Origin: Aliivibrio fischeri
Lineage (GTDB): Bacteria > Pseudomonadota > Gammaproteobacteria > Enterobacterales > Vibrionaceae
DNA length: 64,000 nt
Reading direction: 5' to 3'
Assembly (NCBI GenBank): GCA_038993745.2
Contig: CP160630.1
Coordinates: 496,001 to 560,000 of the forward strand
Shown: one piece after another, positions 11,611 to 20,680 of the stretch
How the letters are laid out: each line of letters begins with the position of its first letter
Position numbering within the stretch: position 1 is the first letter of the stretch
The notes under the pieces: generated by a model
Databases searched by the model: none
The model's input: only the letters and a program-made list of their open reading frames with translations
Told to the model about the DNA's origin: nothing
Translations under genes and position numbers: made by a program

Positions 11611-12012
11611 ATGAGTAATTATTTTGACGATTTTCCTGAAGAGAATCCGAAAAATGGGGTAGGGAAACAATTCAATTTTGAATTAGCGCAGTATTTTCGT
11701 GAACAACAAGAATCTAGTGATGAAGCGACATCAGAAATAATAACACTAGAAGAAGCGAGCAAGGCGTTAATTGAGCAAGAAGAACGTGAGCAAAGAGAAT
11801 TAAAGCTCGAGTTTTTATCAAGAATTGAAGAATGTCCACACTGTAATGAGACAGAATTAAATATCTACCATTTTACGAGAGAATTATTTAGGTATGAATG
11901 CCAATGCTGTGGGATTTATGGCAATGGAATAAATGAAGCTGAAGCGTATCAAGCTATGTTACTGGCTATTGAAGAGGGCTTTGATTGGCGGAAACATCAG
12001 GTTGCATTGTAA
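11611..12012 (+). CDS. Hypothetical protein with two CxxC pairs
   Basis: The 133-residue cytoplasmic protein has a hydrophilic acidic N-terminal half (about 1-70, rich in Glu, likely helical) and a C-terminal part with CPHC (about 89-92) and CQCC (about 109-112), a spacing suitable for a small zinc ribbon. GGAG lies about ten bases before the ATG. I do not recognise the family. It stands alone, divergent from the two-component pair, and is followed by a strong hairpin. Confidence 0.7.
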   Translation: MSNYFDDFPEENPKNGVGKQFNFELAQYFREQQESSDEATSEIITLEEASKALIEQEEREQRELKLEFLSRIEECPHCNETELNIYHFTRELFRYECQCCGIYGNGINEAEAYQAMLLAIEEGFDWRKHQVAL

Positions 12013-12018
12013 AGATAA

Positions 12019-12048
12019 AGAGCCTTAACGGGGGAACATTAAGGCTCT
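12019..12048 (+). terminator. Hairpin terminator between convergent genes
   Basis: A perfect 10-bp stem (AGAGCCTTAA with TTAAGGCTCT) has a 10-base loop. There is no clear T run on either side, so termination strength is uncertain. Confidence 0.6.
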
Positions 12049-12086
12049 GAGTTTACAACATAATATCTGGTACGAATATTATGAAG

Positions 12087-13544
12087 TTAAGCGTTCAAAA
12101 TTGCCTTCATTTCTGCTGCAACTTTGTCTACTTTTCCTAAGCCAATAATGACTTGTAAACCACCTTTACCCATTGGAACAACACCTGCTGCGCCAAGAGC
12201 TTTTAATTTTTCACTGTCAGCAAGACCTGAGTCTTTAACTGTTAGGCGTAAGCGAGTAATACAGTTATCTACTTCAACGATGTTATCTGCACCACCAATC
12301 GCTTCGATATACGCATTTGTTACTTCAGTGATGTTCTCTGTTTGCTCATCTTTGTTCATGTCTTCGCCACGACCTGGAGTTAGGAAGTTAAATTTCTTAA
12401 TCGCAAATCTAAAGATAGTGTAGTAAAGAACAAAGAATACAAGACCTTGTGGGATCAACATGTACCATTTCACTGCTAGTGGGTTTTGACTTGAAAGAAC
12501 AAAGTCAACTAAACCTGCAGAGAAACCAAATCCTGCCATCCATTGCATACTTGCTGCGATAAATAGAGAGATGCCCGTTAAGATTGCATGAATTAAGTAT
12601 AACCAAGGTGCAAGGAACATGAAGCTAAACTCTAGAGGTTCAGTGATACCTGTAAAGAATGAAGCCATTGCAGCTGCAAGCATGATAGAGAATACCGCAG
12701 CTTTGTTACGCTTTTCAGCACAGTGGTAAATAGCAAGTGCAGCGCCTGGAAGACCAAACATCATGATAGGGAAGAAACCAGCTTGGTACATACCTGTTTG
12801 ACCTGGAATACCAGTACCATTAGCAATAGATTGTGCGCCACCTAAGAAGTTTGGAATATCGTTAATACCAACAACATCAAACCAGAATACAGGGTAAAGC
12901 GCATGGTGCATACCAACAGTTAGCATTAAGCGGTTAAAGAAACCAAATAGGCCAGCGCCAACAGCTCCCATAGATTGAAGTTGTGTACCAAAAGCGATCA
13001 ATGCATCAAAAATAGCAGGCCATACGTACAGAAGAACGAATGATAAAGCCATACCTGCAATTGAAGTAAGGATCGGAACCAGACGTTTACCACTGAAGAA
13101 AGCTAATGCTTTAGGTAGTTCAACTGTCGAGTATTTGTTGTAAATTTCAGCTGAAATAATACCAACGATAATACCAACAAATTGGTTATTGATTTTGCCA
13201 AATGCAGCAGGAACTTGATCTAATGGAATATTTTCAAGTTGAGCCACTACAGCAGGAGAAAGAAGGGTTGTTACTACGGTAAAACAAATGAAACCAGCTA
13301 ATGCTGCAGAACCGTTTTTATCTTTACTTAAACCAAATGCCACACCAATAGCAAAAAGCATTGGCATTACATCAATAATAGCACCACCTGATTTGATTAA
13401 GAAAGCAGCAAAAACACTGTTTGCACCCCAACCAGTTGGATCCATCCAGTAACCAACACCCATTAATATTGCAGCAGCAGGAAGCGTAGCGACGGGAACC
13501 ATCAACGCTTTACCGACTTTTTGCATGTAACCTAATACACTCAT
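12087..13544 (-). CDS. nagE: PTS N-acetylglucosamine-type permease IIBC
   Basis: The 485-residue protein has about ten membrane segments of the glucose-family EIIC (residues 1-385) and a C-terminal EIIB domain (about 410-485) with the phosphocysteine in DNCITRLRLT. The TPGRGED linker and ITEPLEFSFMFLAPWLY block match NagE more than PtsG, so the likely role is GlcNAc uptake with phosphorylation by HPr and a separate EIIA. No EIIA domain is fused, unlike E. coli NagE. I chose the ATG at 13544 because GAGGAA lies ten bases upstream; an upstream in-frame start would add 18 residues without support. Substrate specificity is inferred. Confidence 0.82.
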   Translation of the reverse strand: MSVLGYMQKVGKALMVPVATLPAAAILMGVGYWMDPTGWGANSVFAAFLIKSGGAIIDVMPMLFAIGVAFGLSKDKNGSAALAGFICFTVVTTLLSPAVVAQLENIPLDQVPAAFGKINNQFVGIIVGIISAEIYNKYSTVELPKALAFFSGKRLVPILTSIAGMALSFVLLYVWPAIFDALIAFGTQLQSMGAVGAGLFGFFNRLMLTVGMHHALYPVFWFDVVGINDIPNFLGGAQSIANGTGIPGQTGMYQAGFFPIMMFGLPGAALAIYHCAEKRNKAAVFSIMLAAAMASFFTGITEPLEFSFMFLAPWLYLIHAILTGISLFIAASMQWMAGFGFSAGLVDFVLSSQNPLAVKWYMLIPQGLVFFVLYYTIFRFAIKKFNFLTPGRGEDMNKDEQTENITEVTNAYIEAIGGADNIVEVDNCITRLRLTVKDSGLADSEKLKALGAAGVVPMGKGGLQVIIGLGKVDKVAAEMKAILNA

Positions 13545-13620
13545 ATCGTATTCCTCAAAAATTAATCTATTATTTTTTAAACTAAGAGAAGAATACAAAA
13601 GGGTGGATTAACAAAAGATT

Positions 13621-13652
13621 GTGCCAACATTAACTTTAGTTAATGTTGGCAC
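13621..13652. repeat. Perfect 32-bp inverted repeat between nnrS and nagE
   Basis: GTGCCAACATTAAC is followed by a four-base TTTA loop and its exact complement. It lies 77 bases before the nagE start and 48 bases after the nnrS stop, both on the minus strand. It could be the nnrS terminator, though the T run is weak, or an operator/attenuator for nagE. Confidence 0.7.
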
Positions 13653-13699
13653 TTTAAGAATTAAAATGTGAGTGAGATCTAATTAATTCGAGGAGTAAA

Positions 13700-14884
13700 T
13701 TAACCTGGATGACCATCTACGCGTTTTGAGCATAGCATAGGCGCAAAATGCCAAATGAATAATCCAAATGCAATTGTCCAAAGAACGGCAGTAATGTTGA
13801 TTATATCGAGCATATATTCTGGAAATGCAATCACTCCAAATGAGCGAATAAATGCCGCTAAAATGATAGCACTATAAGCAACCCACATTGACGGACCTTT
13901 ATAGATCTCACGCCCAGTATGACCCATAGTAACTCGAGCAATCATTGCGAGAATAACACCGCCTAAGGCACCAATTGCAAATAAATGAATTCCGGTATGA
14001 GATGTAAAGTAATCAGTGCTTAATCCACGTAACAATAAACTCAGCGGGATACATAAATAGCCAGCGTGAAGAGACCAAACAAGCGGCTCACTTAATGTTT
14101 TATATCCTTTCCAACGTATCATTCTGATTAATTGAGCAATGCCTGCAATGATCATTAAATATGGACTTACTTGTTCTGACGTTAGAGGGAAAAAGCTCAA
14201 AATAAAGAGCATAGCTAATGGGATATTACATAACGCATCTAACCAAAGAATTGGTTGTGCCTTTTCAAACTGAAAACGACGGGCTGTGAAGAAAGGAATA
14301 ACGCGCGCGCCCATTACAGAAAGTAATAAAGTAAACCACCAAAGCATAGATTCCCAAACTGCAGCAGAAGTGAAAGGAGGCATTCCCTTGATCGTTGCAT
14401 AACTAGCAAAGTTGGCTGCGATAGCCACTAAAAATAATGGAATGAAAAAGAAGTTTCTCACACCTTTTGTTTTGATTACACGGAAACCTACTTCATAGGC
14501 AATAGCTAGTATAAATAGGGCCTCTATGCTTGATGTTAGCCATAGTGGAGCCGGAGTCCAAAATAAAACTCTTGGTAATAACCATAATAAGACAATGAAC
14601 CCGAGACGTTTATTGGATGTACCTTTAACTCCAGTCCAGTTTTGAACCGCACTTAAAACAAAGCCGGCAACAATAGCCATAGAAAAACCAAACAACATTT
14701 CGTGAACATGCCACCACAGTGCAGGAACTTGTAGGTAAGCCGGTTGACCCGTTTGGAAAGCCCAAACCCAAATTACGACGGCGATAATTGCATAAATGCT
14801 GCCTAGTAAGAAGAAAGGACGAAAGCCTAAGCGTAGGATCGGTGGGATCTTTTCTTCAATGGTTTTATCAGTAATATTTATCAT
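13700..14884 (-). CDS. nnrS: NnrS family haem/copper membrane protein
   Basis: The 394-residue protein has about twelve membrane segments and the NnrS features: LRLGFRPFFLLGS near the N-terminus, WWHVHEMLFGFSMAIVAGF, ARVIPFFTARRF and ARVTMGHTGREI. NnrS proteins are polytopic haem- and copper-binding proteins linked to resistance to nitrosative stress. The gene stands alone, and a 23-bp site resembling the NsrR operator lies 55 bases upstream, which agrees with its known place in NO-responsive regulons of vibrios. Confidence 0.9.
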   Translation of the reverse strand: MINITDKTIEEKIPPILRLGFRPFFLLGSIYAIIAVVIWVWAFQTGQPAYLQVPALWWHVHEMLFGFSMAIVAGFVLSAVQNWTGVKGTSNKRLGFIVLLWLLPRVLFWTPAPLWLTSSIEALFILAIAYEVGFRVIKTKGVRNFFFIPLFLVAIAANFASYATIKGMPPFTSAAVWESMLWWFTLLLSVMGARVIPFFTARRFQFEKAQPILWLDALCNIPLAMLFILSFFPLTSEQVSPYLMIIAGIAQLIRMIRWKGYKTLSEPLVWSLHAGYLCIPLSLLLRGLSTDYFTSHTGIHLFAIGALGGVILAMIARVTMGHTGREIYKGPSMWVAYSAIILAAFIRSFGVIAFPEYMLDIINITAVLWTIAFGLFIWHFAPMLCSKRVDGHPG

Positions 14885-14938
14885 AATTTGTTCTCAATTT
14901 TTAGTGACAAAACAAGTATAACGCAAAGGGAAAATAAT

Positions 14939-14961
14939 AACATGTATTTTTTATGCATGTT
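14939..14961. promoter_or_regulatory. Putative NsrR (nitric oxide) operator of nnrS
   Basis: Two 9-base arms, AACATGTAT and ATGCATGTT, surround a five-T centre with 8 of 9 positions complementary. The 23-bp layout and the AAnATGyAT half-site resemble the NsrR consensus. The place just upstream of nnrS supports it. Confidence 0.65.
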
Positions 14962-15084
14962 TAAGTTGGATCATTCTTGTCCCTTTGTGATTGTTGTTTA
15001 AATGTTAATTAATTGGAGCAATAACTCGACTTTACTAAATCATCAGTTAAGATGAATCCATAAAAGCAATAAATGGAATAATGT

Positions 15085-15939
15085 ATGAGTCAGAAGATTT
15101 ACTTTGGTACTGAAAACAAATTCAGTGTTAAGCGCAGCGCTTTGAATGTCGTTACTCGTTTGCATCATTTGCTAATTCCAAGTCATGCAAAGAAAATGGG
15201 AAGGAAATTATTACTGACACCAGTAAGAACAAAGCCGAAAAACACTGAGCCAAATGGATTAATTAAAAGTAAATTAACCTCTACCGAAGGAACTCTTAGT
15301 TTATATAAGCTGGGGCAAGGTCCTATTTGGGTATTGGCTCATGGTTGGTCAGGTAATTCGAGTCAATTTTATCCATTGATGGAATACATTGCATCGAAGG
15401 GGTTTACAGCCATTGCGTTTGATCATCCTGCTCATGGTGAGAGTGAAGGAAAACACGCTCATTTACCTGCATTTATTGAGGGCTTAAATGCGGTATTGGA
15501 CTCTTGTGATGAAGTTGCAGGTGTCATTGCACATAGTATGGGGACATCAGCGGTATTGGAATGTCGTCATTATCAATTGGAACAGACCCCATTGTTATTG
15601 ATTGCGCCGGTATTAAATTATACCGAAAACTTGTTTAGTAGCATTGAGCGTTCAGGCTATTCAATGAAGCTGTTTACAGCCATCGTTGGGGATATTGAGG
15701 AGCAGTATCAGAGAACCATCGACAGTTTTAATCCGTATCAACGATTACAACAAAGAGAAACTCAAACAATTATCGTACATGATAAAGAAGATCGTTTTTC
15801 TAGTTTTGAGCTTTCAAAAGCGGCAACAGAACATATTGAACAAGTAATTTTATACCCAACAATCGGTTTAGGTCATGGGCGTGTAATGGCAAGTGAAGAG
15901 GCTAAAAAAGCGTTTGATGAGTTATCTAAGTCGAATTAA
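15085..15939 (+). CDS. Alpha/beta hydrolase
   Basis: The 284-residue protein has the hydrolase fold from about residue 75: oxyanion strand LAHGWSGNSSQF, the elbow AHSMGTS (Ser nucleophile), an acid in IVHDKEDRF and a histidine in GLGHGRV. There is no signal peptide, so it should be cytosolic. The first 70 residues are basic and of unknown role. The substrate cannot be deduced. It is monocistronic, divergent from nnrS, and ends at a strong terminator. Confidence 0.8.
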   Translation: MSQKIYFGTENKFSVKRSALNVVTRLHHLLIPSHAKKMGRKLLLTPVRTKPKNTEPNGLIKSKLTSTEGTLSLYKLGQGPIWVLAHGWSGNSSQFYPLMEYIASKGFTAIAFDHPAHGESEGKHAHLPAFIEGLNAVLDSCDEVAGVIAHSMGTSAVLECRHYQLEQTPLLLIAPVLNYTENLFSSIERSGYSMKLFTAIVGDIEEQYQRTIDSFNPYQRLQQRETQTIIVHDKEDRFSSFELSKAATEHIEQVILYPTIGLGHGRVMASEEAKKAFDELSKSN

Positions 15940-15984
15940 GCTTTTATGATTTTTGCTTCAGTTATTCGTAAATAATAGGCTGAA

Positions 15985-16030
15985 TAAAAAAGCCGATGCA
16001 TAAAAAAACAATATGCACCGGCTTTTTTAT
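15985..16030. terminator. Bidirectional terminator
   Basis: AAAAAAGCCG plus ATGCATA pairs with TATGCA plus CGGCTTTTTT around an A-rich loop, with one bulged base. It sits between the convergent hydrolase and acyltransferase genes. Confidence 0.88.
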
Positions 16031-17055
16031 TATCGGAATAACATTTGTTTGAATGGTGTTTTATCCATGATTAAAACAAATAAGGTAGATGCTGTTGCTG
16101 TACCAAATACAATGACAAAATCTCGCATTGCTAATGTTATTCCCATCATTCCGGTAATATTTAAGAACACGACCACAAATAGCAAATGGCAAACGTAAAT
16201 GCCAAGAACATGTTTACTTAACGTGAAAGTGATAGGGTGATGGCCAAGTTGTGGTTTAGATAATAAAAGAAAAAACACGCCAATTCCCATTAATGGAGTG
16301 CCAATTAAAAAGTCATGCAAGTTAAAAGGTACATCAAACTGAGTTAACCAATACGCCTCACTAAAATGAATAGCAAAACCAACCAGTAATAAGATCAAAG
16401 CGTTAGTTGATGAAAGCGTAATCTCTTTTCTTCGTAATTCAAATCCGATGACCACCATTAAGGTACTAAAGAAAGGGCCATTTCGAGTAAAAAATGGAGT
16501 CCAAACTTCAGTGAGTGTTTGATAGCTACCACCAGCAAGACCGTATACATATAAGATCACAGCGACAGGAACAATCCATGTCGTTTTTTTAAAGTGAATT
16601 AATAACCCAATAATTGAAACGGCGATAATGAGTGCAGGAATAAACCATAAATGTACCATGCCACCTTCAAATAAAGCGTTTAATGGATTCTGAGTTAACC
16701 AATTCCAATATCCAGTGCGCTCTGCTAGATACCCATTTTCAGCGACTTTTCTCCAATGAAAAGGCAAAGCTAAACTCAATGCGCTCCATACAATCCATAT
16801 TTTAAATAAAGGAGCACAGTAAGATTGGATCGTTTTTAAAGGAGTATGCGTCAATTTAGGTTGGATAAAATAACCAGATAAAATGAAAAAGAAAGGAACC
16901 GCAAAACGGGTCAGCTGGTTAAATATATTGCCGAAAACTGGGAAATCATCCATTAGTAGATAAGTCATGAAAACTTGTGAGTGTAAAGCGATGATCGCGA
17001 ACATAGCAAGAAGGCGTCCTAACTCTAAGCTAGCGATTTTATTTGTATTTTCCAT
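16030..17055 (-). CDS. Acyltransferase 3 family membrane protein
   Basis: The protein of about 341 residues has around ten membrane segments and the acyltransferase-3 pattern: ELGRLLAMFAIIALHSQVF near the start (catalytic-type His), RFAVPFFFILSGYFI, VHLWFIPALI and SKHVLGIYVCHL near the end. Such enzymes O-acetylate surface sugars or other exported molecules from the inner membrane. The start is uncertain: 17055 (ATG) fits the family N-terminus, while an in-frame TTG at 17082 adds nine residues. No polysaccharide genes are adjacent, so the acceptor is unknown. Confidence 0.78.
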   Translation of the reverse strand: MENTNKIASLELGRLLAMFAIIALHSQVFMTYLLMDDFPVFGNIFNQLTRFAVPFFFILSGYFIQPKLTHTPLKTIQSYCAPLFKIWIVWSALSLALPFHWRKVAENGYLAERTGYWNWLTQNPLNALFEGGMVHLWFIPALIIAVSIIGLLIHFKKTTWIVPVAVILYVYGLAGGSYQTLTEVWTPFFTRNGPFFSTLMVVIGFELRRKEITLSSTNALILLLVGFAIHFSEAYWLTQFDVPFNLHDFLIGTPLMGIGVFFLLLSKPQLGHHPITFTLSKHVLGIYVCHLLFVVVFLNITGMMGITLAMRDFVIVFGTATASTLFVLIMDKTPFKQMLFR

Positions 17056-17215
17056 TATGAATACCATTAAATTTTTCGACAATCTACCAATCTGTTTTTT
17101 AATAAAATATGAGATAGATTAATTTTGTAGAGGTTGAGCAGAAGATGTTTACGAAATTGAGATTGCTTTCACATATAAGGTTTACTTTTAAAAATGAAAT
17201 TATTTGATAAACGCA

Positions 17216-17246
17216 TTGACCTTCCCCTAAGTGGAGGCTTTAGTAT
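17216..17246 (+). promoter_or_regulatory. CueR-type copper-responsive promoter/operator
   Basis: A -35 TTGACC and a -10 TAGTAT are separated by 19 bases, the overlong spacer typical of MerR-family promoters. The spacer holds ACCTTCCCC...GGAGGCTT, an imperfect dyad very like the E. coli copA CueR site. It lies just upstream of the copper efflux cluster. Confidence 0.82.
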
Positions 17247-17268
17247 GGGTTCAATTCTTTAATGTAGA

Positions 17269-17664
17269 GTGTTATTTGTGATTACTTCTTTTTCTAAATG
17301 GTTAGTGACAAGCGTTACGCTGATGGCATTAGTGCTATCTAGTGTTGCGTATAGCTACCCAATGAAAATGGAAGTGACAAACACTGATATGCAGCATCAT
17401 GCAAGTATGGCATCTGATTGCCATTCAACACAAAGTGATACTGTAGAGTGTAATATGGGCTCTATGAAAATGAGTATTGATCATCATTGTTCAGGTAAAG
17501 GGGAAACTTGTTGTAAGACGGCGTGCGTCACTTCAATCTGCGCTTTACCTTCAAATTTATATGCTTATATTCATTCAGCAGAATCAGTAATTAATTACAT
17601 CCAATATAATGAACAGCCTCGTTCATTTGTTTCTTCCTCTTTGTTTCGACCTCCTATTCTTTAA
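17269..17664 (+). CDS. Small exported His/Met/Cys-rich metal-binding protein
   Basis: The product (up to 131 residues) starts with a signal-like hydrophobic stretch (about 8-30) and then has a metal-ligand-rich region: MKMEVTNTDMQHHASMASDC, CNMGSMKMSIDHHC and CCKTAC. No named family is certain; it recalls the small periplasmic proteins that often open CusCBA-type operons (CopL/DUF2946-like). The GTG at 17269 is the first possible start and another GTG lies at 17278. It is the first gene behind the CueR-type promoter, so a role in binding periplasmic copper is inferred. Confidence 0.65.
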   Translation: MLFVITSFSKWLVTSVTLMALVLSSVAYSYPMKMEVTNTDMQHHASMASDCHSTQSDTVECNMGSMKMSIDHHCSGKGETCCKTACVTSICALPSNLYAYIHSAESVINYIQYNEQPRSFVSSSLFRPPIL

Positions 17665-17839
17665 TTCCAATGAATACCAATCTCAGTAAATAGTTTACTT
17701 CGTTAATTCTGAACGCTTGCTTACTGTGGTTGATATAAAACTCATTAAATCAATTAGCTAAATAGTTTTTCCTTTCTATTTAACGGTTTAATTATGGTGA
17801 TGATCTGTAGATAGATTGCGCCATTATTGGAATGATCTT

Positions 17840-19173
17840 ATGAAAAATTACCACTTATACGTTTTAAAAAAGCGTGGTTAGTTTCTGCTATCTCTATAGT
17901 TCTATCACATCAAGTGATGGCAGAAGAACAATTAACACAATTGATAGAACAAGCATTGTCTTCTGATGCAAGCAGAGAGCAGATATACGCACAATCTCAA
18001 GCAATGCGAGCAACAGGTATTGCAAATTCAACTCTAGCGGATCCCACTCTCAAAGTAGGATTTGGCGGTTTACCTGTTGATAGCTTCAAGTTCGATGAAG
18101 ATCCAATGACGAATATATCCGTTGGATTAATGCAGAAATTTGGTCGTGGCTCAAGTTTGGACCTACAACAAAAGCAAATGGGGCAACAAGCAGATGTATT
18201 AGCAATGCAAGTTCAAGTTCGTGAATTAGAGGTTGCCAATGCAATTAGTCAGTTGTGGATTGAACTTGGATTTTTACAAAAAGCAGAAGCGATCTTACAT
18301 GAAAATCGTCGTTTACTGACTGAAATGGAATCGTATATCAATACTAATTACTCTATCGGTAAAAGTGAAAGCCAAGACTTATTGCAAGCGCAATTACAAC
18401 TCACTCGTTTAGATGAAAAAGTGCAGACCAATAAGCAATCACAAGAGCGAATTTATGCACAGCTATCAGAGTGGTTACCGAATTTACCTCAGCAGCAATT
18501 AGATAAAATCAGGTCACTTAACTGGGATTATTTAGAGCAAATTTTGGAGAGAAATGCTCATAGTTCTACTGATTTTTATGAGTTATTAAAAACCAACCCA
18601 ACAATAAAAATGAGTGAATTAGCAATTGTTGCGACAAAAACAAAAGTCGATATTGCTGATGAATCTTATTCGCCTCAATTTGGTGTAGAAGTGATGTATG
18701 CCTATCGTCAAGCTAATGGTATGGGTGGTCAACCCGCATCAGATTTAGTTAGTGCTTATGTCACTATGGATATCCCTTTATTTACAGACAAGCGCCAAGA
18801 TCAGAATTATGCAGCAGCTCAATATCAAGTTGGCTCTGCGAAATCACAGCGTGATGTGTTACTGCGTCAAATGAACGCAAAAGTGAACGCATTATTAGTG
18901 GATAAAAGTAATTTGGAACAGCGTCTTTCTCGTTACAACGAAACGTTATTGCCTCAATCAAAAGAGAGAACGAAAGCGGTCGAGCGCGGTTATGAGAATA
19001 ATACCGCTCAATTTAATGACGTCATTATAGCCTCTAATGATGAGTTAAGTTTAGAACTAGAAAAACAACGTTTAATGAGTGATTTAGATAAAACAAACAG
19101 TAACTTAGCATTTTATCTTAATGGGTTTGATTACCACATATCAGCACCACAACTAGCACCATCTGAGAATTAA
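17840..19173 (+). CDS. TolC-family outer-membrane efflux protein (CusC-like), frameshift near start
   Basis: The open frame readable from GTG 17914 encodes 419 residues with two outer-membrane-factor repeats, rich in coiled coil (for example LQQKQMGQQADVLAMQVQV and LEQRLSRYNETLLPQSKER). Upstream in the same frame are codons for LPLIRFKKAWLVSAISIVLS and HQVMA, a signal peptide, but no start codon. An ATG at 17840 joins this frame if one A is restored to the AAAAA run at 17843-17847, giving 444 residues beginning MKKLPLIRF. It would form the outer-membrane duct of the copper/silver RND pump encoded by the next two genes, from which it is separated by ten bases. Confidence 0.82.
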
Positions 19174-19183
19174 GGAAGAAAAT

Positions 19184-20680
19184 ATGAAGTCATTTAAAAT
19201 CGCCGTACTTTCAGTTGTTATTGGTGGTGTAATTGGTGCTGGAAGCATGAATTTCTATTCAGCACATTCAATGAATATGATGCCGAAGAATCAGGATACA
19301 CCATCAGTAAGTTCGAGTAATGAACCTTTGTATTGGGTGGCTCCAATGGATGCAAATTATCGTCGTGATAAACCGGGTAAGTCACCTATGGGAATGGATT
19401 TAGTTCCAGTGTATGCCGATGATGCTCAAGGTGAGAAAGCACCGGTAGGAACCGTGACGATTGATCCAAGCGTTGTTAATAATCTTGGTGTGAAAAGTGC
19501 GTTTGTAGAGAAATCAATTCTCTCTCCAAATATAGATACTGTCGGTTACATTGCTTTTGATGAAAGTAAATTATGGCAAGTCAACGTACGAGCGGCGGGT
19601 TGGGTTGAGAAATTGAATATCAACGCGATTGGCGAGCGGGTAAATAAAGGTGATGTACTATTTACACTTTATTCACCGGAGTTAGTTAAAGCACAAGAAG
19701 AGTTGTTGAATGCCTATCGAACAGGTCGTAAAGGTTTGGTTAAAGGTGCGAGAGAACGTTTGTATTCATTAGGTGTTGATAAAGTCCAAGTTAACTCTAT
19801 TGTTAGGTCTGGGAAGGCTAATAAAAACATAGAGATAAAAGCAAGTTCTAATGGTGTGATCGCGAGTTTAAATATCCGAGAGGGAGGCTATTTGTCACCT
19901 TCACAAATCGTGATAACCGCTGGTCCACTTGAAGATATATGGGTTGATGCTGAGGTATTTGAACGTCAAGCTCATTGGTTATCTTCGGGAAATAAAGCGG
20001 TGATGACACTGGATGCGATCCCAGGAAAAATGTGGGAAGGCGAAGTGGATTATGTTTATCCCATTCTAGATCCAAAAACTCGTACTATGCGTATGCGCTT
20101 GAAGTTTGATAATCAAGATGGCGCATTAAAACCAAATATGTTTGCCAATATAACAATACAACCAAAAACCAAAGAAGAAGTGTTAACCATTCCTCGCCAG
20201 TCTGTTATCCGTTCAGGTGGTATGACACGAGTGGTATTAGATGAAGGAAATGGTAAGTATCGTTCTGCTCGAATAGTGATTGGACGAGAAGCAGGCAATA
20301 AAGCAGAAGTCGTTAAGGGACTGAAAGAAAACGATAAAGTAGTTACATCTGCTCAATTCTTATTAGATTCAGAATCAAGTAAAACCGCAGAACTAAGCCG
20401 AATTAATGGCCCAGAAAACAGTATTTGGATCTCTGGTGATATTACGATGTTAATGGCTGATTTTGGCATGGTTACTTTTGAGCATAAAGCCGTTTCACAA
20501 TGGGATTGGAAAGCAGGAGAAATGAACTTCTCGGTTGAAAATAACATTGACCTTTCTGCTTTTCATGAAGGTGAAGCTGTTCATTTTTTAGTGCAAAAAG
20601 ACAATGATGAATTCAAATTACTAGAAATTGAAAAAGAAGGGAAGCATTATGATCCCCGCAATTATACGTTGGTCTATTAA
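19184..20680 (+). CDS. cusB: Cation efflux periplasmic adaptor CusB with fused CusF domain
   Basis: The 498-residue protein has an N-terminal membrane anchor or signal (7-25), a heavy-metal binding domain [20 protein letters not shown] (about 49-75), barrel-sandwich and helical-hairpin regions of an RND adaptor (about 110-400) and a C-terminal CusF-like copper/silver domain (about 415-490). The adaptor links the inner-membrane CusA to the outer-membrane duct and passes metal ions. CusF is a separate protein in E. coli; here it is fused, so no free cusF is needed in the cluster. The end overlaps cusA by 32 bases. Confidence 0.9.
   Translation: MKSFKIAVLSVVIGGVIGAGSMNFYSAHSMNMMPKNQDTPSVSSSNEPLYWVAPMDANYRRDKPGKSPMGMDLVPVYADDAQGEKAPVGTVTIDPSVVNNLGVKSAFVEKSILSPNIDTVGYIAFDESKLWQVNVRAAGWVEKLNINAIGERVNKGDVLFTLYSPELVKAQEELLNAYRTGRKGLVKGARERLYSLGVDKVQVNSIVRSGKANKNIEIKASSNGVIASLNIREGGYLSPSQIVITAGPLEDIWVDAEVFERQAHWLSSGNKAVMTLDAIPGKMWEGEVDYVYPILDPKTRTMRMRLKFDNQDGALKPNMFANITIQPKTKEEVLTIPRQSVIRSGGMTRVVLDEGNGKYRSARIVIGREAGNKAEVVKGLKENDKVVTSAQFLLDSESSKTAELSRINGPENSIWISGDITMLMADFGMVTFEHKAVSQWDWKAGEMNFSVENNIDLSAFHEGEAVHFLVQKDNDEFKLLEIEKEGKHYDPRNYTLVY

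Noticed and set aside
17671-17712. An interspersed repeat like vibrio intergenic elements (AATACCAATCTCAG..., with AATACCAAT recurring near 24431 and 59561)
   Set aside because: Only nine bases are shared between the places, too little to define a repeat family.
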